Shown piece by piece: positions 34,200 to 42,829 of a DNA stretch of 64,000 nucleotides (position 1 is the stretch's first letter; every line of letters starts with the position of its first letter). The notes under the pieces are model-generated. The model worked only from the letters and a program-made list of their open reading frames with translations. It was not told the DNA's origin and did no database searches. The stretch comes from Labilibaculum filiforme. Lineage in GTDB: Bacteria; Bacteroidota; Bacteroidia; Bacteroidales; Marinifilaceae. Location: contig NZ_MVDD01000013.1 of the NCBI RefSeq assembly GCF_002843315.1, forward strand, positions 56,774 through 120,773, given 5' to 3'. Position numbers and translations under genes: made by a program.

Positions 34200-34715
34200 T
34201 TAAAAGCTTTCCCAATGTACGATTTCATCCAATGATTTTCGTTTTTTTTCTGGTGTCACGATGTCGGAAGGGTATCCTAAAGAAAGAATAGCAATAGGCT
34301 CAATCCGATCTGGTAAATTAAAGAAATCAATGCATTTTCGAACTTGAAAATTGCAGATCCAGCAGGTACCCAAACCTAGTTCTGTTGCCTGAAGAGTCAT
34401 ATGATCGATGGCAATGGCGGCATCAATATCACAATGATCTTTTCCATCCTCATTTCGTTTCCAGGTTTGGGAATGATCTCCACAAATTACGATGTAAACA
34501 GGAGCTTGATTAAACCAATCGCGATGATAAATTTCGGCGAATTTATTGTGATTTTCAGGTTCACGAACCACAATAAAATGCCATGCTTGTTTATTCGATG
34601 CTGAAGGTGCAATTCGTCCTGCTTCTAATATTGCAATCAGTTTTTCCTGTTCTATTTCCTTCGGCAAATAGGACCGAACAGAGTATCTTTGTCGAGTAAG
34701 TTCTTTAAAATTCAT
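34200..34715 (-). CDS. Nitroreductase family protein
   Basis: From the ATG at 34715 (MNFKELTRQRYSVRSYLPKEIEQEKL) the protein has 171 residues, normal for small FMN-dependent nitroreductases; a longer frame to 34778 adds an unlikely N-terminus. Motifs are RYSVRSY, AGRIAPSASNKQAWHF (FMN phosphate site), DAAIAIDHMTLQATELGLGTCWICNF and ILSLGYPSD. It reduces nitro, quinone or similar groups with NAD(P)H. Its natural substrate is unknown. It ends directly against the CobW-type gene, so both are co-transcribed. Confidence 0.85.
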   Translation of the reverse strand: MNFKELTRQRYSVRSYLPKEIEQEKLIAILEAGRIAPSASNKQAWHFIVVREPENHNKFAEIYHRDWFNQAPVYIVICGDHSQTWKRNEDGKDHCDIDAAIAIDHMTLQATELGLGTCWICNFQVRKCIDFFNLPDRIEPIAILSLGYPSDIVTPEKKRKSLDEIVHWESF

Positions 34716-34840
34716 AGTGTTAATTAATAGTGTTCGAGTAATAATTTTCACAAAAATGGAAAATAAATAAGACTTCACGCTTATGATTTTTCATTTTGTT
34801 GGGATCTAGGTTTTGTTCTATGCCATTAACAACATTTTTG

Positions 34841-34848
34841 TACCTTTG
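34841..34848 (+). promoter_or_regulatory. Possible -7 box (TACCTTTG) for the MFS gene
   Basis: TACCTTTG fits the Bacteroidota -7 consensus TAnnTTTG and lies 25 bases before the MFS start. A -33 element at the usual distance is not obvious. Confidence 0.4.
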
Positions 34849-34872
34849 GCATTCAATTTTTGAAAGTGATTG

Positions 34873-36018
34873 ATGATGAATAGAGAGATTAAGAAAAATA
34901 TCATGTTCCAATATCTGATGTTATTGGTTATAGCTGCTACGGCAGGACATCAGGGATGGAGAACTTTATTCAATAATTTTGCAGTAGAAGAAGTTGGGAT
35001 TAATGGTTTTCAGGTTGGTGTAATTCAATCGATACGGGAAATACCTGGTTTTTTAGCTCTTTTGGTTGTGTATTTATTATTAGTAATTAAAGAGCATCGT
35101 TTATCTGCTTTATCAGTACTTTTTGTTGGTTTAGGAGTTGCGTTAACCGGATTTTTCCCATCATTTTTAGGTTTAATTATTACTACTCTTATCATGTCTG
35201 TTGGGTTTCATTATTTCGAGACTACAAATAAATCTCTTACTCTTCAGTATTTTACCATAGAGCAGGCACCCATAGTTTTTGCAAAACAAAGAAGTTGGTC
35301 GGCTATTGCAAATATTAGTATGGGAGCTTTTGTTTATGGAATTGCCCATTTTATTTCCATGCAAGCTAGTTTTATTTTAATTGGAGCAGTTGTTTTTTGT
35401 ATTGGTATTTGGGCTTTTTTCTGGGATCCTGTGGATAAAAACATTCCACCTCAGAATAAGGGAATGGTGTTGAGAAAAAGATATTGGCTTTTTTATGTGC
35501 TTAATTTTTTGAGTGGTGCACGTCGTCAAATTTTTGTTGTTTTTGCGGTTTTTATGCTAGTGCAGAAGTATCACTACACGGTTCAGGATGTTGCGATTCT
35601 ATTTGTTATAAATAATGTTATCGCCTATTTTATTTCGCCACTGATTGCGAAAGGTATCAATCGGTACGGAGAACGTAAAATGTTAACATTGGAATATATT
35701 GGTTTGGTTTTCGTTTTTTTAGGATATGCTTATATCGAAAATGCACTTGTAGTAGCTGGATTATATATTCTTGATCATGTCTTTTTTGGGTTTTCGATGG
35801 GAATCAATACCTATTTTCAGAAAACCGGAGATTCCAAAGATATTGCGCCTTCCATGGCCGTAGGTTTTACGATTAACCACATATCTGCCGTCGTTATACC
35901 AGTTATTGGAGGTTTGTTATGGATGATTAATTGGAGAATTCCATTTGTATGTGGAGCTATTCTTTGTTTAATATCCTTGGCTTTTGTTCAAAATATTAGA
36001 ACAAACACTAAAAATTGA
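34873..36018 (+). CDS. MFS transporter
   Basis: The protein of about 381 residues has roughly twelve membrane segments, with charged loops KEHRLSAL and GINRYGERKMLTLEY between them in the Major Facilitator pattern. It starts at ATG 34873 or 34876; the frame also extends to a TTG at 34870. The substrate is unknown; there are no signature motifs I can tie to a compound. The next gene begins two bases after the stop, so the two are an operon. Confidence 0.78.
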   Translation: MMNREIKKNIMFQYLMLLVIAATAGHQGWRTLFNNFAVEEVGINGFQVGVIQSIREIPGFLALLVVYLLLVIKEHRLSALSVLFVGLGVALTGFFPSFLGLIITTLIMSVGFHYFETTNKSLTLQYFTIEQAPIVFAKQRSWSAIANISMGAFVYGIAHFISMQASFILIGAVVFCIGIWAFFWDPVDKNIPPQNKGMVLRKRYWLFYVLNFLSGARRQIFVVFAVFMLVQKYHYTVQDVAILFVINNVIAYFISPLIAKGINRYGERKMLTLEYIGLVFVFLGYAYIENALVVAGLYILDHVFFGFSMGINTYFQKTGDSKDIAPSMAVGFTINHISAVVIPVIGGLLWMINWRIPFVCGAILCLISLAFVQNIRTNTKN

Positions 36019-36020
36019 TT

Positions 36021-36872
36021 ATGAAAGAAACAGAAAAAATATATCAGTCTCTGTTGGAGATGTATAAGAATGGGATTCAATCGAAAGAACCTAAAAAAAT
36101 TCGTGAATTTTTAAACGATAATTCGGTAGAGCTTCTAAAAGAAGATGCTCGGTTTTATCTCGAAATACTCCAATTGCGCGCGGCTTCTTTTTCTTTGTTT
36201 GGGGAATTAAATGAAGCAGGAGAAGAGTATCGTAAGGGATATGCTTCTTGTTCAACAAGTGGTAAGTGGGTTTATGGTTTAAATTGGGCTTTGCAATTTA
36301 TGGCTGAATTTTCATTCAAACGTGATAAGGCTAAAATTCACGAAGCAATGAATAATGGAATAAAAGTTCTGGATCAGGCTTTAATTGACTTGCCTTTTGA
36401 TAAGTATCGCGATTTCTATTTTTTATGTCTTTCCAATGTGAAAGCTTTTATGCTTTTAAATTCGGATAGAAAAGAGGAAGCTTTGGCTAGCTATGCAAAT
36501 TGTAAATTTATACCAGTACCTATTCCCGAGTACAATGATAAGGAATCGTTGCAAGTTCTTTTTGCTCATTTCACGAAAGGAATTGCAGTAGCCATTGAAT
36601 TGAAAAATTATGACTTACTGATGAATTTGATGAAGGTGATCTCTATTGATGATCAAACCCTAAATGCTGAAGGAAGTTTGTTTAGGATTTTTTACGAAAC
36701 CCTGGTAAGTGCTTTTGATATGCGTGCTGAGTTTATTACAGAGTTTAACGCCATGTTTAAAATTAAGGATGTGCTGGTTAAAACGACTCCTCATTTTGCC
36801 AGGTTTTTGGATTTGATTGGGGAACAGGATTTGGATAAATTAGATCTATTTTTTCAGAAATCATTTAGCTAA
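36021..36872 (+). CDS. Uncharacterised helical protein
   Basis: The protein of 283 residues (MKETEKIYQSLLEMYKNGIQ) has no signal peptide or membrane segment and appears all-helical, with pairs such as RAASFSLFGELNEAGEEYRKGYASC and ALASYANCKF that look like degenerate TPR units. I do not recognise a family. It follows the MFS gene after two bases and is followed seven bases later by a SEC-C protein gene, forming a three-gene operon. An upstream in-frame TTG at 36015 is an unlikely start. Confidence 0.7.
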   Translation: MKETEKIYQSLLEMYKNGIQSKEPKKIREFLNDNSVELLKEDARFYLEILQLRAASFSLFGELNEAGEEYRKGYASCSTSGKWVYGLNWALQFMAEFSFKRDKAKIHEAMNNGIKVLDQALIDLPFDKYRDFYFLCLSNVKAFMLLNSDRKEEALASYANCKFIPVPIPEYNDKESLQVLFAHFTKGIAVAIELKNYDLLMNLMKVISIDDQTLNAEGSLFRIFYETLVSAFDMRAEFITEFNAMFKIKDVLVKTTPHFARFLDLIGEQDLDKLDLFFQKSFS

Positions 36873-36879
36873 AACATCG

Positions 36880-37365
36880 ATGAATAAAAATTGTTTTTGT
36901 GGCAATACAATTGCATACAAAGAGTGTTGTGGAGCAATTCATTCTGGAGAGCGAAAAGCGATTAAGGCAGAAGATTTAATGCGTAGCAGGTATACTGCTT
37001 TTGTTCTTGCCGATGTAGATTATATTTTAGCTACTTATTCATCCGAGACATGTCCTTCCGATCAGAAAAAGGAAATTTTAGAATGGACTAAATCTGTTGA
37101 ATGGATTGGTCTAGAAGTTATTAATGTGGAGAAGGGAAGTGGAGAAGATGCTATTGGATGGGTGGAATTTAAGGCAAGTTTTATTGAAAAGGGACAGAAG
37201 CAAATGATACACGAAAAATCATTTTTCAGGAAAGAAAATGATAGCTGGGTATATGTGTCGGGAGAATATATAAAACCTGCCAATAATAAAAAAGAGAATT
37301 TACCAAATAGAAATGATTCCTGTTATTGCGGAAGTGGTAAAAAGTTTAAAAAGTGTTGCATGTAG
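36880..37365 (+). CDS. YchJ-like protein with two SEC-C motifs
   Basis: The 161-residue protein has an N-terminal SEC-C zinc motif (CFCGNTIAYKECCG), the YchJ-type middle (AEDLMRSRYTAFVLADVDYILATY, then SVEWIGLEVI, VEFKASF and an NTF2-like fold) and a second SEC-C motif at the C-terminus (CYCGSGKKFKKCC). YchJ proteins have no firm function; SEC-C units bind zinc and mediate protein contact in SecA. It ends the operon before the bidirectional terminator at 37382. Confidence 0.87.
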   Translation: MNKNCFCGNTIAYKECCGAIHSGERKAIKAEDLMRSRYTAFVLADVDYILATYSSETCPSDQKKEILEWTKSVEWIGLEVINVEKGSGEDAIGWVEFKASFIEKGQKQMIHEKSFFRKENDSWVYVSGEYIKPANNKKENLPNRNDSCYCGSGKKFKKCCM

Positions 37366-37381
37366 TAATTATGAATATATA

Positions 37382-37416
37382 AAATGGCTGTTTTTTTTTG
37401 CAAAAACAGCCATTTC
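37382..37416. terminator. Bidirectional terminator
   Basis: AAATGGCTGTTTTT and AAAAACAGCCATTT form a long stem between convergent genes at 36880-37365 (+) and 37427-38086 (-). Confidence 0.88.
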
Positions 37417-37426
37417 TTATTTTCTA

Positions 37427-38086
37427 TTAACTTTTCCCCATATTTTTTAGAACGGAAAAGGTTTTATCAATATCAGTATCATTTACAACTAAGGTAAATT
37501 CATTCGTTGTTGAGATTACTTCGCGAATATTAATGCCAGCCCAAGCTATGTTTTTAAGAATAAAGTAGTAGAAACCAAGCTGTTGGCTATTTGTAGATGG
37601 TAACTTTAAGGTTACCGACGACAAATCTTCACTTTTACTTACCAACATTTCATCAGTAAATACCAGTTCAACCTTTTCTCTTAAAGTGTTGCTAACTACT
37701 AAATTGGATTCGAAAACTCCTTGCACCATGGTATAGAAAAATTCTTGATTCGGACCAATAGATTTTAACAATTCTGTATGTTTTTCGATCAAGGAATTTG
37801 AGTTTTTATAGGTGAAATCAACCAATTGTGAGCGAACAATAATATCACCAACATTTGTAATAACTTCCTTCAATCCTGGATTAATTTTCACCTCCAAGCT
37901 TGGTGCTAATCGGTTTAATGCCATGATGATAGCGCCTAGTTTAACTGGCTTTTTTACGCTTTGTTCAACCTGATCTTGTATTTTGCGAGCCAAGGAAGAA
38001 ATGTTTATTAAACCATCTACTAAAGCTTCAGCTAAAAAGGGTTGTGAGCTAACTATTTTTTCTACAACTTGTGGAATTGTTATCAT
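37427..38086 (-). CDS. Uncharacterised protein with C-terminal ACT-like domain
   Basis: The 219-residue protein has a helical N-terminal half (ISSLARKIQDQVEQSVKKPVKLGAIIMALNRL, reminiscent of a winged-helix) and a C-terminal part, LGFYYFILKNIAWAGINIREVISTTNEFTLVVNDTDIDKTFSVLKNM, that follows the ACT/aspartokinase ligand-binding pattern. It lies divergent to dapA, the first step of lysine synthesis, so a regulatory link to aspartate-family amino acids is possible. The ACT assignment is by pattern and the role is inferred. Confidence 0.68.
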   Translation of the reverse strand: MITIPQVVEKIVSSQPFLAEALVDGLINISSLARKIQDQVEQSVKKPVKLGAIIMALNRLAPSLEVKINPGLKEVITNVGDIIVRSQLVDFTYKNSNSLIEKHTELLKSIGPNQEFFYTMVQGVFESNLVVSNTLREKVELVFTDEMLVSKSEDLSSVTLKLPSTNSQQLGFYYFILKNIAWAGINIREVISTTNEFTLVVNDTDIDKTFSVLKNMGKS

Positions 38087-38193
38087 GAATTAAAGTTTGT
38101 GTTGAAAAACTACACAAAGATGTTCAAAAATTAACAGAATGTAGAATTAATGAATAATTTTTCTAAAAATTTCGTTCATTTTATTGTAGGATC

Positions 38194-38201
38194 TATATTT
38201 G
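38194..38201 (+). promoter_or_regulatory. Probable -7 promoter box (TATATTTG) of dapA
   Basis: TATATTTG matches the Bacteroidota TAnnTTTG box. TTCG at about 38171 could be a weak -33 element. Transcription would start near 38208, about 50 bases before dapA. Confidence 0.5.
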
Positions 38202-38217
38202 TGCCCGTTAATAAAAT

Positions 38218-38235
38218 CTTGCGGACGTCCGTAAG
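38218..38235. promoter_or_regulatory. 18-base near-perfect palindrome in the dapA leader
   Basis: CTTGCGGACGTCCGTAAG is palindromic except for one mismatched pair. It lies just downstream of the predicted start of transcription and could be an operator or an mRNA hairpin. It is unusually GC-rich for this genome. Confidence 0.5.
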
Positions 38236-38258
38236 TTATAATCAAGGAGTATATATAA

Positions 38259-39146
38259 ATGAAAAAAGCCTGGCAAGGATCTATTGTTGCTATTGTAACA
38301 CCTTTTAATATTGATGGTAGTATTGATTATACTGCTTTTGATAATTTGATTGATTTTCATTTGAATAATGAAACCGATGGAATTGTAGTTTGTGGAACCA
38401 CAGGGGAAGCCGCTACTCTTAGTAAGAAAGAATATGCCGAACTAATAAAACATACTGTCGATAAGGTGAATAAACGAATTCCGGTGATAGCCGGTTCGGG
38501 TACAAATTCAACATCCGAAGCAATTCAAAATTCTTGCTTAGCAGCATCTCTTGGTGTTGATGCGCTTTTGGTGGTATCACCTTATTACAATAAACCAACA
38601 AGAAACGGGTTAAAAGACTATTTTTCTCAAATTTCGAAAGCGGTTACTATTCCAATTCTTCTATATAATGTTCCAGGAAGAACAGCGGGTAATATTCCTG
38701 TTGATTTGGTGGTTGAATTGGCCAATGAATTTGAAAATATCGTTGGAATTAAGGAAGCTTCGGGAAACCTAGAGCAATTGGCTTGTATCTTAAGAGATAA
38801 GCCCGTTAATTTTATGGTTTTTTCGGGGGATGATGCTTTGGCTTTTCAGGCTGTTTGTATGGGAGCTAGTGGTGTTATTTCTGTTATTGCGAATCTAATT
38901 CCTAAGGAGTTTCATGATTTAATGAATTTTGCAGCAAAAGGAGATTTAGTAGCATCAAAAGAAATCTATTTTAAATATTTAAGATTAATTCAGTTGTGTT
39001 TTATCGAGTCGAATCCAATTCCTGTGAAAACAGGTTTGGCGATTATGAATAAACTTGACGAAAAATTTAGATCGCCGATGTCGTTAATGATGGATGAAAA
39101 TAGAGTTTTATTAGTGAATGAGATGAAAAAACTTAAGCTAATTTAA
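38259..39146 (+). CDS. dapA: 4-hydroxy-tetrahydrodipicolinate synthase
   Basis: The 295-residue protein is a full-length DapA: AIVTPFNIDGSIDYTAF, GTTGEAATLSKKEY, GSGTNSTSEAI, VSPYYNKPTRNGLKDYF, the Tyr of YNVPGRTAGNIP (Y136) and the Schiff-base Lys of GIKEASGN (K165). It condenses pyruvate with aspartate semialdehyde for lysine and diaminopimelate synthesis in the cytoplasm. It stands alone with its own promoter and a strong terminator. The palindrome in its leader may control it. Confidence 0.95.
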   Translation: MKKAWQGSIVAIVTPFNIDGSIDYTAFDNLIDFHLNNETDGIVVCGTTGEAATLSKKEYAELIKHTVDKVNKRIPVIAGSGTNSTSEAIQNSCLAASLGVDALLVVSPYYNKPTRNGLKDYFSQISKAVTIPILLYNVPGRTAGNIPVDLVVELANEFENIVGIKEASGNLEQLACILRDKPVNFMVFSGDDALAFQAVCMGASGVISVIANLIPKEFHDLMNFAAKGDLVASKEIYFKYLRLIQLCFIESNPIPVKTGLAIMNKLDEKFRSPMSLMMDENRVLLVNEMKKLKLI

Positions 39147-39173
39147 TACGTTAACGATTTTTATAGAATATGG

Positions 39174-39200
39174 AGCCACTTTTTTAAGTGGCTTTTTTTT
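39174..39200 (+). terminator. Terminator after dapA
   Basis: AGCCACTT TTTT AAGTGGCT followed by a T run. Confidence 0.9.
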
Positions 39201-39551
39201 ATGTATACCACTTTCCCTGAACTTTGTATTTAGCATCTATTGAGAGTGTTACTGCTAGCAAGTACTTGAACTAAATTTTTATTGAATTAGATAATTTTAA
39301 TCGAGTTATTAATTTACAATGATAAATTGAAACTAATCCGATTTTATTAAGTACAAGAACCAATAGTTGCATTAGTTGTTTTCTATTGAGCTATCCGAAT
39401 AAAGCTCGAATCTATTTTACCTAAACAGCTTATCGATTATGCTTGGTTTTTAGAAAAATGTTAGTGAAATGGGACCTCTATTGTAATGGAAATTGCCATT
39501 TTATTAATAAATTTAGATATTGTAAAATGATTTAAAGGAAGTTTTTCAGAT
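39201..39551. other. Intergenic region without a visible gene
   Basis: About 350 AT-rich bases after the dapA terminator. I see no reading frame, RNA gene or clear repeat. It presumably holds the promoter of the gene at 39552. Confidence 0.6.
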
Positions 39552-40334
39552 ATGAATAAAGATTTACTCTTTGCCTTAATTCAAAATCCTTACTTAATTT
39601 CTGGTATTTATAATTATTGCGACGGTTGGTGCGAAAGGTGCAGTTTTACCAGCAATTGTCTTAATTATAAAATGATGGAAGAGGGTGTTCCTGATTTAGA
39701 TTCTTCAACTTCCGATGCGTCTTCTGCAATGGATAATCTGGACGAAATGTTTCAGTTAAGCATGGAGTTGCTTAAACAATCGGCAAAGGATTTAGGAATG
39801 GAGATACCCGATCAGACGGTGAATTTTGATACTGAAGCAGAGGAGAAGAAGGATAATTTAATTTTTAAAGGGCAAATAATGCAACAGGCCGATAAGTATT
39901 CAGATTTAGTAGATAATTGGTTTACTGAATACGAGGCATTACTTTTTGTTGGTAGCATTAGCTTAAAAGAGTTGCTTGATTATAGGGATGAAGAAGAAAT
40001 GAGTGAATTGGAAAAGGAAATATTTAATGCTTATGAGATTATTCGTTGGTATCAATTCATTATTCCCAGTAAACTTTTTCGTTCTTTAAGAAGTAAGGTA
40101 AATACCGAAGAAACTGGGAATGCATTTTACAAACACGATAGTATTGCATCAGGAAAAGTGGCATTGTTGTCGATTGACGAATCTATTGATGCTTGGACTT
40201 TTTTTATGCATAAGTTCCCCGAAACTGAGGATAGAATGCTACCTTTATTATTGATATTATCTGGTTTACGAACAATTGTGGAAAAAGTATTTCCTGAATC
40301 AAGAGATTTTATAAGACCAGGTTTTGATATTTAA
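39552..40334 (+). CDS. Uncharacterised protein with N-terminal four-Cys motif
   Basis: The 260-residue protein has no signal peptide. Near the N-terminus the stretch YNYCDGWCERCSFTSNCLNY has four cysteines (spacing C-x3-C-x2-C-x5-C), which could bind zinc or an Fe-S cluster. The rest is acidic and helical with a conserved-looking centre (LVDNWFTEYEALLF, YEIIRWYQFIIPSKLFRSLRSK). I do not recognise a family with a known role. It is a single gene followed by a strong terminator. Confidence 0.72.
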   Translation: MNKDLLFALIQNPYLISGIYNYCDGWCERCSFTSNCLNYKMMEEGVPDLDSSTSDASSAMDNLDEMFQLSMELLKQSAKDLGMEIPDQTVNFDTEAEEKKDNLIFKGQIMQQADKYSDLVDNWFTEYEALLFVGSISLKELLDYRDEEEMSELEKEIFNAYEIIRWYQFIIPSKLFRSLRSKVNTEETGNAFYKHDSIASGKVALLSIDESIDAWTFFMHKFPETEDRMLPLLLILSGLRTIVEKVFPESRDFIRPGFDI

Positions 40335-40420
40335 TAAATGGGTTATAAAAGAAGTGTTGGAGCTTAGTAAAATGAAATTTTGAAAGGAGATTTTGTTTCA
40401 AATAAGAGAATATATTGCAC

Positions 40421-40450
40421 AAAAAAAGTCGGTAACCAGCCGACTTTTTT
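40421..40450 (+). terminator. Terminator after the four-Cys protein gene
   Basis: AAGTCGG and CCGACTT around a short loop, with A and T runs on either side. The rest of 40335-40700 is AT-rich; the small frame at 40480 is discussed under rejected items. Confidence 0.88.
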
Positions 40451-40700
40451 GCTATTCACTTTAAACCTTAATCTACTATATGAAAAAACTATTTTTTGTT
40501 TTCTTGTACATTACAAATGTAGGAAGCAATCTAGTTAATTGGTCTAAACAAGTGTTAAAGAAGATTAAATCTTTAAATTATCCTTATTTTTCCATTAAAA
40601 TCAAATAAAAACTCTTGTATAATTTGTTGAGATTATTGGTTTTTAAACAAGCATTTAAAGTTTGTTTGTTAATTTTGTTAAAACTATAAAAATATTAAAA

Positions 40701-42794
40701 TTGAACATCACCATAGTTACAGAATACTCATTATGGTGGGTATTTCCCTTTGTTTTAGCTTCTTTTTTGCTTATTGTTTTGGTTTATTTTTTCAAAAAAC
40801 CATACCATAAGGATTTTTCCTTGCCTAAAATTTACTTTTTGGCTTTTTTACGTGGACTTTCCCTCTTATTACTGCTACTATTACTTTTAGAGCCGAAGTT
40901 AAAATATGCTTTCCGAAAAATTGAAAAACCAGTACTAATTTTTGCTCAGGATAATTCAAAGTCTATTAAACTAAGTAATGACTCTTTATTTTATTTGAAT
41001 GAATATCCTATAAAAATAGAGGAACTTCTTGAGAGCATGAATCCCGAATTTGAGCTTAAGAAAATTAGTTTTGGAAGTAAAGTAACGGAATTATCGAATT
41101 ATGACTATTCTGAAACCAACACTAATTTTTCTGAATTACTTGATTTTTTGAAGAATAATTATGGATATTCAAATAATATTCAGGTTCTTCTTGCTAGCGA
41201 TGGATTGTATAATAAAGGAGGTAATCCGCGATATGATGTACAAGAATTGAATTTTCCAATTCACACCTTACAATTAGGTGATACGGCTCGTATCAAGGAT
41301 GTTTCTGTTTTGTCTGTAAAAACAAATGAATTAGCTTTTGTAAATAGTAAATTACCCGTTAGAATTGGTATTAAAGCAACTAATTTTGAATCGGAGGTGG
41401 TGCAATTAAAAATTTTTAATGGTTCTACCGTACTGATTGCTGATGAAATAAAAATTTCGAATGATTCTTTTTTTATTGAAAAAGATTTATTTATCACTCC
41501 AGAAAAGTCAGGATTGCAGAATTTTAGGGTGGAGGTAGTCTCAAGTAAAAGCGAACGTTCTAAGCGTAATAATTTCTCCGAATTTGTAGTTGATGTATTA
41601 GATAATCAACAAAAAATAGCCATATGCTTTGATAAATATCATCCGGATATAGCCACTATTCAATCAGCTATTAATCAAAATTTGAATTTTACGGTCGAAT
41701 TAATTAATCTTACAAAAAAACAAGTTGATCTTGAGAATTACAACTTGGTTGTATTGTACCAAATTCCTTCGAATCTTCATAATTACTCTGGTTTTTTACA
41801 ACGAATTAAAGAAAGAGAAATGCCTGTTTTATTGGTGTTGGGTGGCAATTCGGATCTTGAAGCTATAAATAAGTTGAATTTAGGCGTTAATTTACTGCGA
41901 AATGAAGGCTTGTATGCAGAAACTTCATTTGTTGGGAATGAAAGTTTTAGTCTCTTCGATTTAACGAAAACCAAGCGCGAAATTTTGGAGAAAATGCCAC
42001 CTTTACTATCTCCATTGGTTACTTATGAATTCTCATCGGAGCATCATGTGGCAGGATATCAAAGGATTAAGTCCATTCAAACAAAAGAGGCACAAATTGC
42101 ATTTTCTTGCGCAGAAAATCAGAAAGTAGCTTGGTTTTTTGGAGAGGGAATATGGCGTTGGAAGTTGCATTTGTCACGAATAAATGAGTCTTCTCAAGTA
42201 CTTGATGACCTGGTTAATAAAATGGTTCAGTATTTAGCATTAAAGGTGAATCGGGATCAAATAGTGGTGAAGCATCCAAAGAACATTTCGGAAGGAGATG
42301 AAATAGTATTTGATGCCGAGATCTATAATAAAAGTTACGAATTGGTAAATCATGTAAATTTGGATTTTACCTTGTTTAATCAAGCAGGTAAATCCTTTAA
42401 TTATAGTTTCGAAAAACGATCGAATAAGTACCAACTACAAATTAGTGCTTTAAACAAAGGCAGTTACTCATTTGTTGCAAAATCCCAAGAAGGTGAAACT
42501 ATTTTAGAACAAAAAGGGCGGTTTATTGTTAGCTCTAATAGTAATGAAGCAAAAAATTTGCAAGCCGATCATAAAATACTATCACAAATTTCAAGTTTAA
42601 CAGCAGGAGAGGTGTTTCAACTTGAAAATATTTCCGAAATAAGGAGTAAGGTGATTGGTAATGAGCATTCTAAATCTATTTTATCAGAGGAAATAGAGTA
42701 TGGTAATTTCGTAGAGATGTTATTTGTATTGATTATAATTATCGTATTAATGATTTTGGAATGGTTTTTGCGAAAATATTGGCTAGGGATTTAA
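40701..42794 (+). CDS. Large membrane protein with VWA-like domain (BatA/aerotolerance type)
   Basis: The protein has two N-terminal membrane segments (SLWWVFPFVLASFLLIVLVYFF and YFLAFLRGLSLLLLLLLLLEP), a von Willebrand A-like domain that keeps the MIDAS residues DNSKS, a later LLASDGLYNKGGNP, a long soluble part, and one membrane helix near the C-terminus (FVEMLFVLIIIIVLMILEWFL). The start is uncertain: no ATG fits, and TTG codons at 40701 (about 697 residues) or 40662 (710) are the candidates. Such proteins in Bacteroidota show relation to the Bat family, but their role is unknown. The gene for the lipoprotein follows after 35 bases. Confidence 0.75.
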   Translation: MNITIVTEYSLWWVFPFVLASFLLIVLVYFFKKPYHKDFSLPKIYFLAFLRGLSLLLLLLLLLEPKLKYAFRKIEKPVLIFAQDNSKSIKLSNDSLFYLNEYPIKIEELLESMNPEFELKKISFGSKVTELSNYDYSETNTNFSELLDFLKNNYGYSNNIQVLLASDGLYNKGGNPRYDVQELNFPIHTLQLGDTARIKDVSVLSVKTNELAFVNSKLPVRIGIKATNFESEVVQLKIFNGSTVLIADEIKISNDSFFIEKDLFITPEKSGLQNFRVEVVSSKSERSKRNNFSEFVVDVLDNQQKIAICFDKYHPDIATIQSAINQNLNFTVELINLTKKQVDLENYNLVVLYQIPSNLHNYSGFLQRIKEREMPVLLVLGGNSDLEAINKLNLGVNLLRNEGLYAETSFVGNESFSLFDLTKTKREILEKMPPLLSPLVTYEFSSEHHVAGYQRIKSIQTKEAQIAFSCAENQKVAWFFGEGIWRWKLHLSRINESSQVLDDLVNKMVQYLALKVNRDQIVVKHPKNISEGDEIVFDAEIYNKSYELVNHVNLDFTLFNQAGKSFNYSFEKRSNKYQLQISALNKGSYSFVAKSQEGETILEQKGRFIVSSNSNEAKNLQADHKILSQISSLTAGEVFQLENISEIRSKVIGNEHSKSILSEEIEYGNFVEMLFVLIIIIVLMILEWFLRKYWLGI

Positions 42795-42829
42795 ATTATA
42801 CGAACTAAAATTAATCTGTCGTAATAGAT

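Noticed and set aside
40480..40608. 42-codon frame beginning MKKLFFVFLYITNVG
   Set aside because: It has a hydrophobic start but no clear signal cleavage site, no homologue I recognise, and lies in AT-rich DNA where such frames arise by chance.
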